Notes under the pieces: model-generated | Database searches by the model: none | What the model was told of the DNA's origin: nothing | Seen by the model: only the letters and a program-made list of their open reading frames with translations | Source: Microbacterium sp. SORGH_AS_0428 | Lineage (GTDB): Bacteria; Actinomycetota; Actinomycetes; Actinomycetales; Microbacteriaceae | NCBI RefSeq assembly: GCF_031453615.1 | Contig: NZ_JAVIZT010000001.1 | Coordinates: forward strand, 992,001-1,056,000 | DNA: 64,000 nucleotides | Reading direction: 5' to 3' | Shown here: positions 44,829-52,877 of the stretch, piece by piece | Layout of the letters: every line of letters begins with the position of its first letter | How positions within the stretch are numbered: position 1 is the first letter of the stretch | Program-made: the position numbers and the translations under genes

Positions 44829-45704
44829 TCAGCCGTGTGCGGTGGCCGCGTACTCCGCCATGATCTGTCGGATGCGCGTCGCGTCGCCCCAGACCGCGGG
44901 CGAGTCGTACGGCCGGTCCGGGAAAGCACCGTACTCGAGCTCGATACCCAGAGCGTTGTCGGCGATGAACGCCTCCACCTGGGTGGCGAGGCTGACCGGC
45001 TCGCCGGAGCTGCAGTTGATCACACCGGTCACACCGGGCGTGACCGATGCGACGGCGATCTGATCGGCGAGCTCGGCGACGTCGATGAAGTCGTACTGGC
45101 TCTTGCCGGTCGTGAACGGGAAGCTTTGCTGACCGCGATCCGCCGCTTCGAGCAGACGGGCGAAGATCGAGTTGTTCCGGCGGTCGTCGCCGAAGATGTA
45201 GTAGCACCGCAGCCAGGCGAGCTCCACCTTGTCGGACAGCGCGATCTGCGTGGACTGGCGCAACGCGTCCTTGGCCACTCCGTAGAGCGACCGGGGAGCG
45301 GTCGGGGTGTCGGCATCGATCGCGCCCTCCCAGTAGCCGACCTCGTGCATGGTGCCCAGCACGCTCAGTCGCTGCACCCCCGCGGCCACGGCGTCCGACA
45401 GGAAGGCGAAGTGGGAGGAGAGCCGGAGCATGTGCGACGGCGCGTTGTGCACGAAGCCGTCCTCCCAGGCGAGGTGGATCAGCGCGAGGGTCTGCTCGCC
45501 GACGAGCGAGGCGACCTGGAAGTCCGGCGCGAAGATGTCCGCCTCGACCACATCGGCGCGCACGTCGATCTCTCCCCCGCGGCCCGGCCGCACGACGGCG
45601 CGGGTGCGGAATCCCCGCTCGAGAAGGGCGGTGACGACGTGGCGGCCCACGTACCCGGCCGCTCCGGTGACGACGACGTGCGGCTCGCTGGGAGGTTGAG
45701 ACAT
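44829..45704 (-). CDS. NAD(P)-dependent sugar-nucleotide epimerase/reductase (extended SDR)
   Basis: A 291-residue extended SDR with the Rossmann motif VVVTGAAGYVGRHV and the catalytic YxxxK in SLYGVAKDAL. It lacks the features of RmlD (for example the GADGQLG start). Its position, sharing an orientation with the RmlC-only gene and opposite to an exporter operon, suggests a nucleotide-sugar ketoreductase or epimerase, perhaps acting on the RmlB/RmlC product. The transcript may start at TATACT 9 bases before the ATG. Substrate unknown. Confidence 0.75.
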   Translation of the reverse strand: MSQPPSEPHVVVTGAAGYVGRHVVTALLERGFRTRAVVRPGRGGEIDVRADVVEADIFAPDFQVASLVGEQTLALIHLAWEDGFVHNAPSHMLRLSSHFAFLSDAVAAGVQRLSVLGTMHEVGYWEGAIDADTPTAPRSLYGVAKDALRQSTQIALSDKVELAWLRCYYIFGDDRRNNSIFARLLEAADRGQQSFPFTTGKSQYDFIDVAELADQIAVASVTPGVTGVINCSSGEPVSLATQVEAFIADNALGIELEYGAFPDRPYDSPAVWGDATRIRQIMAEYAATAHG

Positions 45705-45713
45705 GATCGGTCA

Positions 45714-45721
45714 AGTATATT
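45714..45721. promoter_or_regulatory. Overlapping divergent -10 boxes
   Basis: The minus-strand TATACT (45714-45719, for the SDR gene) and the plus-strand TATATT (45716-45721, for the exporter operon) share four bases. Only 58 bases separate the two start codons, so RNA polymerase can occupy only one of the promoters at a time. Confidence 0.5.
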
Positions 45722-45762
45722 CGTAAGGGTGAGTGTGACCCGTTCCCGACGAGGCGCATCAG

Positions 45763-46668
45763 ATGACCGTTGAGGACCGTTATGCCCGGCTCGCGGCCCT
45801 TCCGATGCGTCCGGTCGGCGGCCGCCGGACACTGTCCCCGTTCGGACGCGTCCGCGAGGTCGTCGAGCACCGTGAGCTGCTCTGGCTGCTGACGCGTCGT
45901 GACCTTCAGGTGCGATACCGCGGAAGCGCGCTCGGGTTCCTGTGGACCCTGATCCGTCCGCTCGTGATGCTGCTGACCTACTACCTCATCCTCGGAGAGG
46001 TGCTGGGGGCCGCGAAGGGCGTCACGAACTTCGGGATCTACGTGTTCGCCGGGCTGACGATCTACATGCTCTTCTCCGAGAGCGTGGGCGCGGCGAGCGG
46101 CTCCATCGTGAGCAACGGCGGACTCGTGAAGAAGATCTATCTTCCTCGCGAGATCTTCCCGCTGGCATCCGTGGGCGGCGCCCTCTTCCTGTTTGGGATG
46201 CAGATGGTGGTGCTGATCGGCGCCATCCTGCTGTTCCGCGTCTGGCCGGACCCCTTCGGTCTGGTCTACCTCCTGCCGTCGATCGCCTTGGTGCTCGTGT
46301 ACTCGCTCGCCCTGGGACTCATCCTCTCGGCGATGAACGTCTACCTGCGCGACATCCAGTACCTCACCGAGATCCTGCTCACGCTCATGATGTGGGGATC
46401 GCCCATCGTCTACTCGTGGCAGATGGCCGCCGACGTCATGCAGCGCTTCCATCTGCCGGCCTGGGCGCTCGAGGTCTACACGAACAATCCGCTCACGCTC
46501 GCCGTGCTCGGCTTCCACCGCGCACTGTGGTCGGGCGGGACCCCCGCAGACTTCCCTCACGATCTCGCGCTGAGGATGGGGATCGCCGGCGTCGTCGGCC
46601 TGGCCCTCCTCGCGGGTGCGCACGCGCTCTTCCAGCGCATGCAGGGCAACCTCGCACAGGAGCTGTGA
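45763..46668 (+). CDS. wzm: Polysaccharide ABC exporter permease (Wzm2)
   Basis: A 301-residue ABC-2 permease with about six membrane helices. The amphipathic start LLTRRDLQVRYRGSALGFLWTLIRPLVM and the conserved SNGGLVKKIYLPREIFPLA loop are typical of TagG/Wzm proteins. It differs clearly from Wzm1 in sequence. It forms an exporter with the long-form Wzt encoded one base downstream. A GAGG site precedes the ATG. Confidence 0.92.
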   Translation: MTVEDRYARLAALPMRPVGGRRTLSPFGRVREVVEHRELLWLLTRRDLQVRYRGSALGFLWTLIRPLVMLLTYYLILGEVLGAAKGVTNFGIYVFAGLTIYMLFSESVGAASGSIVSNGGLVKKIYLPREIFPLASVGGALFLFGMQMVVLIGAILLFRVWPDPFGLVYLLPSIALVLVYSLALGLILSAMNVYLRDIQYLTEILLTLMMWGSPIVYSWQMAADVMQRFHLPAWALEVYTNNPLTLAVLGFHRALWSGGTPADFPHDLALRMGIAGVVGLALLAGAHALFQRMQGNLAQEL

Positions 46669-46669
46669 C

Positions 46670-47866
46670 ATGGTCGACATCCAGCCCGGACCCGAAGTCG
46701 TGCGCCTGCACGACGTGTCGAAGACCTTCGTCGTGCGCACGGACAACACGCTGAAGGACCGCGTCGTCGGCTTCTTCAAGGCGCGGCGCCACCGTCGCAC
46801 CCACACCGCCTTGGACGGCGTGTCCCTCAGCATCCACGCGGGTACGACCGTGGGTCTGCTGGGCGCGAACGGCTCGGGCAAGAGCACGCTGCTGAAGATG
46901 ATCGGCGGCATCCTCGCCCCCGACCGGGGCGAGGTCCTCGTCCGCGGGCGCATCGCCGCGCTCCTCGAGCTGGGCGCCGGATTCCATCCCGAGCTGAGCG
47001 GGCGCGAGAACGTCTATCTGAACGCGGCGCTGCTGGGTCTGTCCCGCGCGGAGACCGATGCGCGCTTCGATGAGATCGTCGCGTTCGCGGGCATCGAGGA
47101 GTTCATCGACAACGAGGTGAAGTTCTACTCCTCGGGTATGTACATGCGACTCGCGTTCGCCGTCGCGGTGCACACCGATCCCGACATCCTGCTCGTCGAC
47201 GAGGTCCTCGCCGTCGGCGACGAGGCGTTCCAGCGCAAGTGCATGGACAAGATCCGCTCGTTCCAGCAGGAGGGTCGCACGATCATCATCGTGAGCCACG
47301 CCTCCGGCCAGATCGCCGAGCTCTGCGACTCGACCTACGTCATGAAGGACGGCTCGGTCGAGTTCGAGGGTGATGCCCAGGCCGGGTTGTCGGCGCTGCG
47401 CGACATCCTCGAAGGCCGCCGCGCCGGAGAATCGGCCGAGATCGAGACCACGCGCCGGCTGCGCGTCATCTCGGTCGAAGCGCTGGACGGTGAGGGGCGT
47501 CCGACGGACCGCTTCGTCCAGGGCGATCCGATGACGCTGCGCCTCGGTGTGACCTCGAGCGGGCCCGTCACGGAGTGGACGATCGGGTTCGGCATCGACT
47601 CGCCGAGCGGCCAGATGGTCCTCGGCTCCAGCAGCGACCGTCTCAAGCTCGATCTCGACGCCCTCTCGGAGGGCGAGACCCGTCACGTGGACTTCGAGAT
47701 CAAGGAGCTGCATTTCGGCGTCGGCGAGTACTTCGTCAACGCGCGCGCCACCGACCTGGACGGCTCGGAGTCAGACGTCCTGTGGCAGGGCGCGCTCATC
47801 CATGTCGTGGGCAGCGAATCGAGCCTCGGCGTCGTCGACGCCGACATCAGCGCGCGGCCTGCGTGA
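46670..47866 (+). CDS. wzt: Polysaccharide ABC exporter ATPase with C-terminal glycan-binding domain (Wzt2)
   Basis: A 398-residue protein. The ATPase domain (about 1-255) has Walker A GANGSGKST, signature YSSGMYMRLA and Walker B DILLVDEVLAVGD. The C-terminal domain (about 265-398) is a beta-rich Wzt-C domain that in Gram-negative O9/O8 systems binds the modified end of the polymer and licenses export. The presence of this domain, absent from Wzt1, implies that the second polymer is recognised by its terminal residue. The start at 46670 is one base after the permease stop. Confidence 0.93.
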   Translation: MVDIQPGPEVVRLHDVSKTFVVRTDNTLKDRVVGFFKARRHRRTHTALDGVSLSIHAGTTVGLLGANGSGKSTLLKMIGGILAPDRGEVLVRGRIAALLELGAGFHPELSGRENVYLNAALLGLSRAETDARFDEIVAFAGIEEFIDNEVKFYSSGMYMRLAFAVAVHTDPDILLVDEVLAVGDEAFQRKCMDKIRSFQQEGRTIIIVSHASGQIAELCDSTYVMKDGSVEFEGDAQAGLSALRDILEGRRAGESAEIETTRRLRVISVEALDGEGRPTDRFVQGDPMTLRLGVTSSGPVTEWTIGFGIDSPSGQMVLGSSSDRLKLDLDALSEGETRHVDFEIKELHFGVGEYFVNARATDLDGSESDVLWQGALIHVVGSESSLGVVDADISARPA

Positions 47867-47902
47867 GCGGCGCTCGACGCCGTCGGTCGCGGACGGTGCC
47901 GA

Positions 47903-49984
47903 TCAGCTCGCGCTGAAGCTGACTCCCCCGGCCGTCGACCGCGCGACGCCGTTCTGGAACTGCTGCGTGCACCCGTTCGCATCGCACACCGGCGCCGCAG
48001 CGGGCCATCCGAGCCACGTGCGCTCCGCGCCGTACCGATACCACATGTCGATGATCGGCCCGTAGGGGCTGAAGACGGGCTGCGCCCCGCGGATCTGCGT
48101 GATGACGCCCTTGGAGAAGTGCTGGGCCCAGCCGCCGTTGTAGACGTCGGTGTATCGGATGTTATTGATCGCGGCGCCGTACCCTGCCGCTCCCTGACCC
48201 GCCCAGAAGGACGCGATGCTGCCGAACGTGCCGTACGTGCCCCAGGAGGACGACGAGAACGCTCCACCCTGGAACGCCTGCGAGCAGAACTCGCCCTCGC
48301 AGACCTGGTTGGCCGTCGGCCAGCCGTAGCTCGCGCGTTGCGCGCCGGCTGCGGACCAGGCCGCCTGGATCGGGCCGTAAGCGACGAAGACGGGAGCCCC
48401 GCCGGTCGTGGTGAGCATCCCGGCCGCGAAGTTCTGGATCACACCGCCGCTGGCGGACTGCGCGGTGTTGTACGCCACTCCCAGCCCGGCTCGGCCGCCT
48501 CGGGCGTTCCACTCCGTCGCGAACGAACCCGTGACGGCGTGAGCGCCGAAGGCGGCGCTGTCGGTGACGACGCCGCCGGTGAACAGCTGCAGACAGTCTC
48601 CGCCCACACACTCGTACGCACCACGGGGCCAACCGAGCGGGCCCGCGCCCTGCCCCGAGTCGGACCAGATCTGCTGGATGCGCGAGTAGGGCACCAGCTG
48701 GAAGCCCGCGGCGCTCTGCACGAGCACGCCCGCTTCGAAGTTCTGGACCCAGGCGACACCCGCAGTCGGCTGCGTGTAGAGCTGGTCGTTCAGCGCCGCG
48801 CCCAAGCGTCCTGCGGCGCCGCCCTGGCCCAGCCAGTAGTCGCGCATCCCGCCCCAGACCACGTGCGCGCCGTATTGGGCGGACGTGGAGATGGTGGCGG
48901 AGACGAAGGACTGCGTGCACTTCACGCCCGCGATGCAGACCTGTTCGCCGTTGGGCCAGCCCATCGCACCGCGCGGACCGTTCTGGCGGTCGTACTCGCT
49001 CAGGATGACGTTGTTGGCGACGAAGACCGTGCCGCCCTGGTAGCTGCCGTACAGGTTGCCGCCCGAGAAGCGCTGATACCAGCCCTGGCCGTTCTCCTCG
49101 ACGTAGATGGCGTCCGAGGTGGGCCGGCCGATCGCGCCGTTGGCGCCGCCGCGGGCGTTGTAGAAGGACGTGAAGCCGTCGAGCACCGTGTAGCTGCGGG
49201 TGCTGCCGAACCAGTCCGTGTACAACCGCCAGAAGTTCCGGTTGCCGTAGGACGAGCAGCCGTCACCGGTGCCGTACAGGTTCGCCAGGGCGGCGTCGTT
49301 GGGCGTGTACGGCGTGTACACGTAGAGAGAGGCGGTCGCCTGGTTCTGGATGTAGACGCTCTTCGTGCCGCACGCCCCGTTGGGGTTGTACAGGATGTTG
49401 TTCCAGCGCTGCGCGCGGTAGCCGAACAGCGTGGGGTTCAGGCGATAGACCTCGAGCTGACGAGCGGCGTAGTAGACCTGGTAGAAGAACCCCGAGAACC
49501 GCGGATCGCAGGGCGCCGTGTCCGGGCAGGACTGGCCGGTGGCCGCCGTGTATGACCAGGAACTGGGCGCGCGAGAGGTGACGAGGCTCTGCTCCTTCTC
49601 GAGAAGCACGAGCAGCACCCGCTGGCTGATGCCGCAACTGCGGGCGACCGCGTCGATGATCTGCGCGGCCGACTGCGAGGAGGAGCCCTGGTAGCCGTTG
49701 CAGTAACGGTCGCCGGCGATGTTCGTGGTCGCCTGCGTGTAGGACTTGAGACACGTGTAGCCGGAGCTGCAGGAGGCCACTTTGCCGTTGAGGAAGCTCT
49801 GCACATCGGCGGCCGTCATCGAGTCGGTGTCATAGAACTGCTCATCGCTGATGATGTAGCCGGGGTCCCAGTCCGCCGCGGAGGCTGCCGCCGCCGGGGT
49901 GGGCGGGTTCACCAGCGGGACGAGGATCGCGACGACCAGCGCGAGGATGACGCCCAGAGCCCCGAATGCGGAACGGGGGCGCAT
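47903..49984 (-). CDS. Secreted LGFP-repeat protein
   Basis: A 693-residue exported protein with a signal peptide/anchor (about 10-35, GVILALVVAILVPLV, then PAAAASA). Residues 36-260 form a Cys-containing region of unknown type (for example SCSSGYTCLKSY, QSCPDTAPCDPRF). Residues about 280-693 hold eight LGFP-type repeats, alternating between a plain unit and a unit with the core GWP followed by a C-x4/5-C pair (VCIAGVKC, ECVGGDC, VCEGEFC, VCDANGC), giving four super-repeats with about a 100-residue period. LGFP repeats are thought to bind wall arabinogalactan in mycolic actinobacteria. Here, beside galactofuranan genes, a wall-polymer-binding role is likely. Its ATG overlaps the lipoprotein stop. 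Confidence 0.82.
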   Translation of the reverse strand: MRPRSAFGALGVILALVVAILVPLVNPPTPAAAASAADWDPGYIISDEQFYDTDSMTAADVQSFLNGKVASCSSGYTCLKSYTQATTNIAGDRYCNGYQGSSSQSAAQIIDAVARSCGISQRVLLVLLEKEQSLVTSRAPSSWSYTAATGQSCPDTAPCDPRFSGFFYQVYYAARQLEVYRLNPTLFGYRAQRWNNILYNPNGACGTKSVYIQNQATASLYVYTPYTPNDAALANLYGTGDGCSSYGNRNFWRLYTDWFGSTRSYTVLDGFTSFYNARGGANGAIGRPTSDAIYVEENGQGWYQRFSGGNLYGSYQGGTVFVANNVILSEYDRQNGPRGAMGWPNGEQVCIAGVKCTQSFVSATISTSAQYGAHVVWGGMRDYWLGQGGAAGRLGAALNDQLYTQPTAGVAWVQNFEAGVLVQSAAGFQLVPYSRIQQIWSDSGQGAGPLGWPRGAYECVGGDCLQLFTGGVVTDSAAFGAHAVTGSFATEWNARGGRAGLGVAYNTAQSASGGVIQNFAAGMLTTTGGAPVFVAYGPIQAAWSAAGAQRASYGWPTANQVCEGEFCSQAFQGGAFSSSSWGTYGTFGSIASFWAGQGAAGYGAAINNIRYTDVYNGGWAQHFSKGVITQIRGAQPVFSPYGPIIDMWYRYGAERTWLGWPAAAPVCDANGCTQQFQNGVARSTAGGVSFSAS

Positions 49985-50505
49985 CAGGTCACCTCGATCG
50001 TGACCGGAGCGGAGGCTCCCTCGCCCGGGCTCCCCCGGTACGACAGCGTCACCGACCAGGATCCGGCCGAGAGCTGGTCGCGCGGAATCACGAGCACGGG
50101 GCAGTAGCTGTTGCCGCCGCTCGGGGTCACGGTGGCCTCGGCCGTGCGCACGACGCCGCCGGAGGCGGCGGTGAGCGTGCAGACGGCGGAGGCGTCGGTC
50201 ACGGACGTCACGATCCCGCTGACCTCGATGCCGTCCGACTCCAGACCTGCCGTGATGACGGTCACCTCCACCGACCCGCTGGGCGCGGTGGGAGACGACG
50301 AGGGCGCCGTGGTGGGGACGACGGGAGGCGGCGTGGTCGAGGGCCGGGGGGTCGCGGACGACGACGACGGGGACTGCGATACGCCCGGCGAGGAGGTCGT
50401 GGACGAGACCTCCGGCTCCGCTTTGCACGCGGCCAGGGTCACCAGCGCCGCGGCCACCACGACCGCGCACACCACTCGAGCCGGTCGCCGGCGCAGCACA
50501 CTCAC
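49984..50505 (-). CDS. Lipoprotein with Ser/Thr/Pro-rich linker
   Basis: A 173-residue lipoprotein. The signal peptide ends at LVTLAAC, placing the lipid-modified Cys near residue 27. A low-complexity Ser/Thr/Pro-rich linker (about 33-78) projects a small beta-sandwich-like domain (about 78-173) containing two Cys residues (AVCTLTAA and SYCPVLV) that could form a disulfide. The family is not recognised. A GTG start follows TAGCCT by 6 bases, a -10 box that includes the upstream stop codon. The gene is translationally coupled to the LGFP-protein gene (ATGA overlap), so the two products probably act together outside the membrane. Confidence 0.75.
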   Translation of the reverse strand: MSVLRRRPARVVCAVVVAAALVTLAACKAEPEVSSTTSSPGVSQSPSSSSATPRPSTTPPPVVPTTAPSSSPTAPSGSVEVTVITAGLESDGIEVSGIVTSVTDASAVCTLTAASGGVVRTAEATVTPSGGNSYCPVLVIPRDQLSAGSWSVTLSYRGSPGEGASAPVTIEVT

Positions 50506-50511
50506 CTTTTC

Positions 50512-50517
50512 AGGCTA
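50512..50517 (-). promoter_or_regulatory. -10 box of the lipoprotein gene, overlapping the upstream stop codon
   Basis: TAGCCT on the minus strand, 6 bases before the GTG at 50505. Its first three bases are the TAG stop of the upstream SGNH gene. It could give the lipoprotein/LGFP pair a promoter of their own inside the longer operon. Confidence 0.45.
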
Positions 50518-51693
50518 ATACGACGCCCCCGGCGGCGGTGTATTGATGAGGTGGCGTTCGGCGAGTTGCAGGACGACGACGTTCGGCTTGTACTGCGCGA
50601 CCAGCTCGCGATACTTCGGGAAGTCGGCGAACCCGGTGTATGCGTGACTCACCTGCCATGTGGGCGAGTAGGCCTGATCCCAGTACGGCGACAACGCGCC
50701 GCCCATCGAATCCCGCACGATCAGGGCGCTCTTCCCGGTCCAGGAGTCGGGCACCGTCGTCGACAGGGGAAGCTTGCTGGCATCCATCACGCTCGAGCCC
50801 GGCACGGTCGAGGTCGCACCGTCCTTGTCGGTCACGGTGACCTCCTGGAGCGGATCGCTGAAGATCGGGACCGCCCAGTCGGCGCCGGGACTCGTCACGC
50901 CGAAGGATGCCCACTCGTTGAAGTCGCCGATCACCTCGTGACCCGACACGGCGGGAACGCGAAGCCCAGGCGCGTCCGGGAACATCGCGTTCACGCACGC
51001 AGCGAGCGCGCTCCAGCCCACGTAGCCGCCGTAGTCGGTCCAGTGGCTGTTGCTCCAGCTGAACAGGTTGACGTCCGGCGTCTTGGCATCGATGAGGGGC
51101 TGACGAAGATCGACGACGGGCAGATCCGCCGAAGCCGCCATGAACTGGTCGAGGATCGTCGAGCCGCGCAGAGGCTGCATCCACGACGGCAGCTCCTCCG
51201 GATAGATGCTCGACGTCGACGGCGTGACCACGATGTAGAACTCGACGCCCTGGGCGGCGAGACCGTCACGGATCGAGCCATAGTAGTCGACCCAGCGCGC
51301 GATCTCCGACTCGCTCAGCGTGTCACGACCGACGGCCTGTGACGCGTACTGCTCGATGTAGTCGCTCCAGAAGATCCACCCGTTGGGGCCGATGATGTAC
51401 GGCTGCGCCACCTCGTCGGCGTGCTGCTGCCACACCTGCTCCGCGGACCCGTCGCCCGCGAGCCACGGCTCCTGAGCGGGCTTCTGCACGGGCTGACGGC
51501 ACAGCGCGGCGGCGGAGCCCGCCGCCGGCGGCGTCGCGGTGGGGACCGCGTGCTCGTTCTGGCGCGCGGTCGTCACCCCGCCGAGCACCAGCGCGGCGAC
51601 CGAGGCGAGGCCCAGCAGCGCGAGGGTGACGTAGGGGACCCGCGTGCGCAGGCGGCGCGGTCGCTGACCGCCGGTCGGGGCGTCGGCGGTCAT
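50515..51693 (-). CDS. AlgJ/AlgX-like SGNH protein, putative glycan O-acetyltransferase
   Basis: A 392-residue membrane-anchored protein with one N-terminal helix (about 20-42) and an extracytoplasmic AlgX/AlgJ-type SGNH domain. GWIFWSDYIEQY, YIVVTPSTSSIYPE, FSWSNSHWTDYGGY and the nucleophile region LIVRDSMGGALSPYWDQ fit the family. In the DxH motif of catalytic members the Asp is replaced by Asn (NSH), while the His and the Ser of RDSMG are present. In alginate systems AlgJ/AlgX act with a membrane acyltransferase (AlgI); here the ATG overlaps the stop of an OafA-type acyltransferase gene, an analogous pairing. The role is probably O-acetylation of exported polysaccharide. Confidence 0.8.
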   Translation of the reverse strand: MTADAPTGGQRPRRLRTRVPYVTLALLGLASVAALVLGGVTTARQNEHAVPTATPPAAGSAAALCRQPVQKPAQEPWLAGDGSAEQVWQQHADEVAQPYIIGPNGWIFWSDYIEQYASQAVGRDTLSESEIARWVDYYGSIRDGLAAQGVEFYIVVTPSTSSIYPEELPSWMQPLRGSTILDQFMAASADLPVVDLRQPLIDAKTPDVNLFSWSNSHWTDYGGYVGWSALAACVNAMFPDAPGLRVPAVSGHEVIGDFNEWASFGVTSPGADWAVPIFSDPLQEVTVTDKDGATSTVPGSSVMDASKLPLSTTVPDSWTGKSALIVRDSMGGALSPYWDQAYSPTWQVSHAYTGFADFPKYRELVAQYKPNVVVLQLAERHLINTPPPGASY

Positions 51694-52877
51694 CGCGTCA
51701 CCTCCGGTCTGCTCAGCACGAGCCGCGAGGACACCGCGGTCGACAGGCGTGCCCGCGGACCCGCCGTGCGCTCGCCCAGCTTGGTCATCCAGGTCGGAGT
51801 CCACCGTTTCAGCGCCATGGCCGGCTTCTCCACCAGATGCCAGCTGAGGAACGCGTACGCGTGGCAGGCGATCACGACGACGGCGTGGTAGGCGAACCAG
51901 CCCCACTCCTCGATGTGGAAGAAGGTGGCGAGCCACATGATCGGCCATCCGCTGATGTAGATGCCGTAGGAGAGATCCGCATAGCGATCCCATCCGACGA
52001 GCTTCGTCGCGCGGATGCCGAACCAGATCAGCGCGTAGCAGAAGGCGTACTGGCCCAGCACGAGCCATCCGCCGCGGACGTACGTGGCGGCCGCGACCAG
52101 GATGCACGCGATGGCGAGGCGATCGTCGATCGGGATCTTGTCCTGGAAGAGCTGGAAGATCATTCCCCACGCGAACGGCGCCAGCAGCAGCAGCAGGCGG
52201 AAGTCGCCGAACACGCTGCTGAGGCCCGTCAGATCACCGATGCCCATCCACTGCATCGTGGACAGAGCGATGATGATCCCGGCGACCACACCGCCGACGA
52301 GACGGTTCGCGAGAGCGCCGAACACGCCTAGCAGGGCGACGAGGATGTACGCGCCGAACTCGAAGGCGAGGGTCCACGCGGACCCGTTCCAGTCGAGGAT
52401 GCCGTGATCGGTGTACAGCGGCGTCGTGGTTCCCATGCCGGCGATGTTGAGCTGACCGAGCAGCAGGGTGAAGTTGTTGGAGAAGTAGGTGAACGGCGAC
52501 TCCGAGCCGGCGTTCCAGAACCCGTCCCAGGTGCCGCGTTCCTGCCACCACGCCAGCGGGGCGAACACGAACGCCGTCATGAGCAGGATGAGGAAGAATC
52601 CGGGATAGATGCGCAGGAACCGGTGCCAGAAGTAGCGCAACGTGCTCGAACGGCCCATCTTGCTGCGGGTGATGAGAAACCCCGAGAGGAAGAAGAAGCC
52701 GCACACGGCGACGCCGCCCAGCGACTGCTCCTTGCTCCACTGCGTACCCAGGTCCGCGCCGCCGTAGAACCCGGCGATCGGCCCCGCGTGGGAGAAGATG
52801 ACCATGAAGGCCATGAGCCATCTCACGAAGCCGATCGCGTTGCGCCGGGGGTCGAAGGCGTTCGCGAGTGAGTTCAC
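51690..52877 (-). CDS. Acyltransferase 3 family membrane protein (OafA/YrhL-like)
   Basis: A 395-residue membrane acyltransferase with about ten helices. RRNAIGFVRWLMAFMVIFSHAGP contains the essential His, RFLRIYPGFF is the conserved Arg-Pro motif, and SAWTLAFEFGAYILVALL is typical of the family. These proteins carry acyl groups, usually acetyl from acetyl-CoA, across the membrane to modify surface glycans. A GTG start overlaps the rgpF stop (GTGA), and its own stop overlaps the SGNH gene. Unlike some OafA proteins it has no fused SGNH domain; that part is supplied by the next gene. Confidence 0.9.
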   Translation of the reverse strand: MNSLANAFDPRRNAIGFVRWLMAFMVIFSHAGPIAGFYGGADLGTQWSKEQSLGGVAVCGFFFLSGFLITRSKMGRSSTLRYFWHRFLRIYPGFFLILLMTAFVFAPLAWWQERGTWDGFWNAGSESPFTYFSNNFTLLLGQLNIAGMGTTTPLYTDHGILDWNGSAWTLAFEFGAYILVALLGVFGALANRLVGGVVAGIIIALSTMQWMGIGDLTGLSSVFGDFRLLLLLAPFAWGMIFQLFQDKIPIDDRLAIACILVAAATYVRGGWLVLGQYAFCYALIWFGIRATKLVGWDRYADLSYGIYISGWPIMWLATFFHIEEWGWFAYHAVVVIACHAYAFLSWHLVEKPAMALKRWTPTWMTKLGERTAGPRARLSTAVSSRLVLSRPEVTR

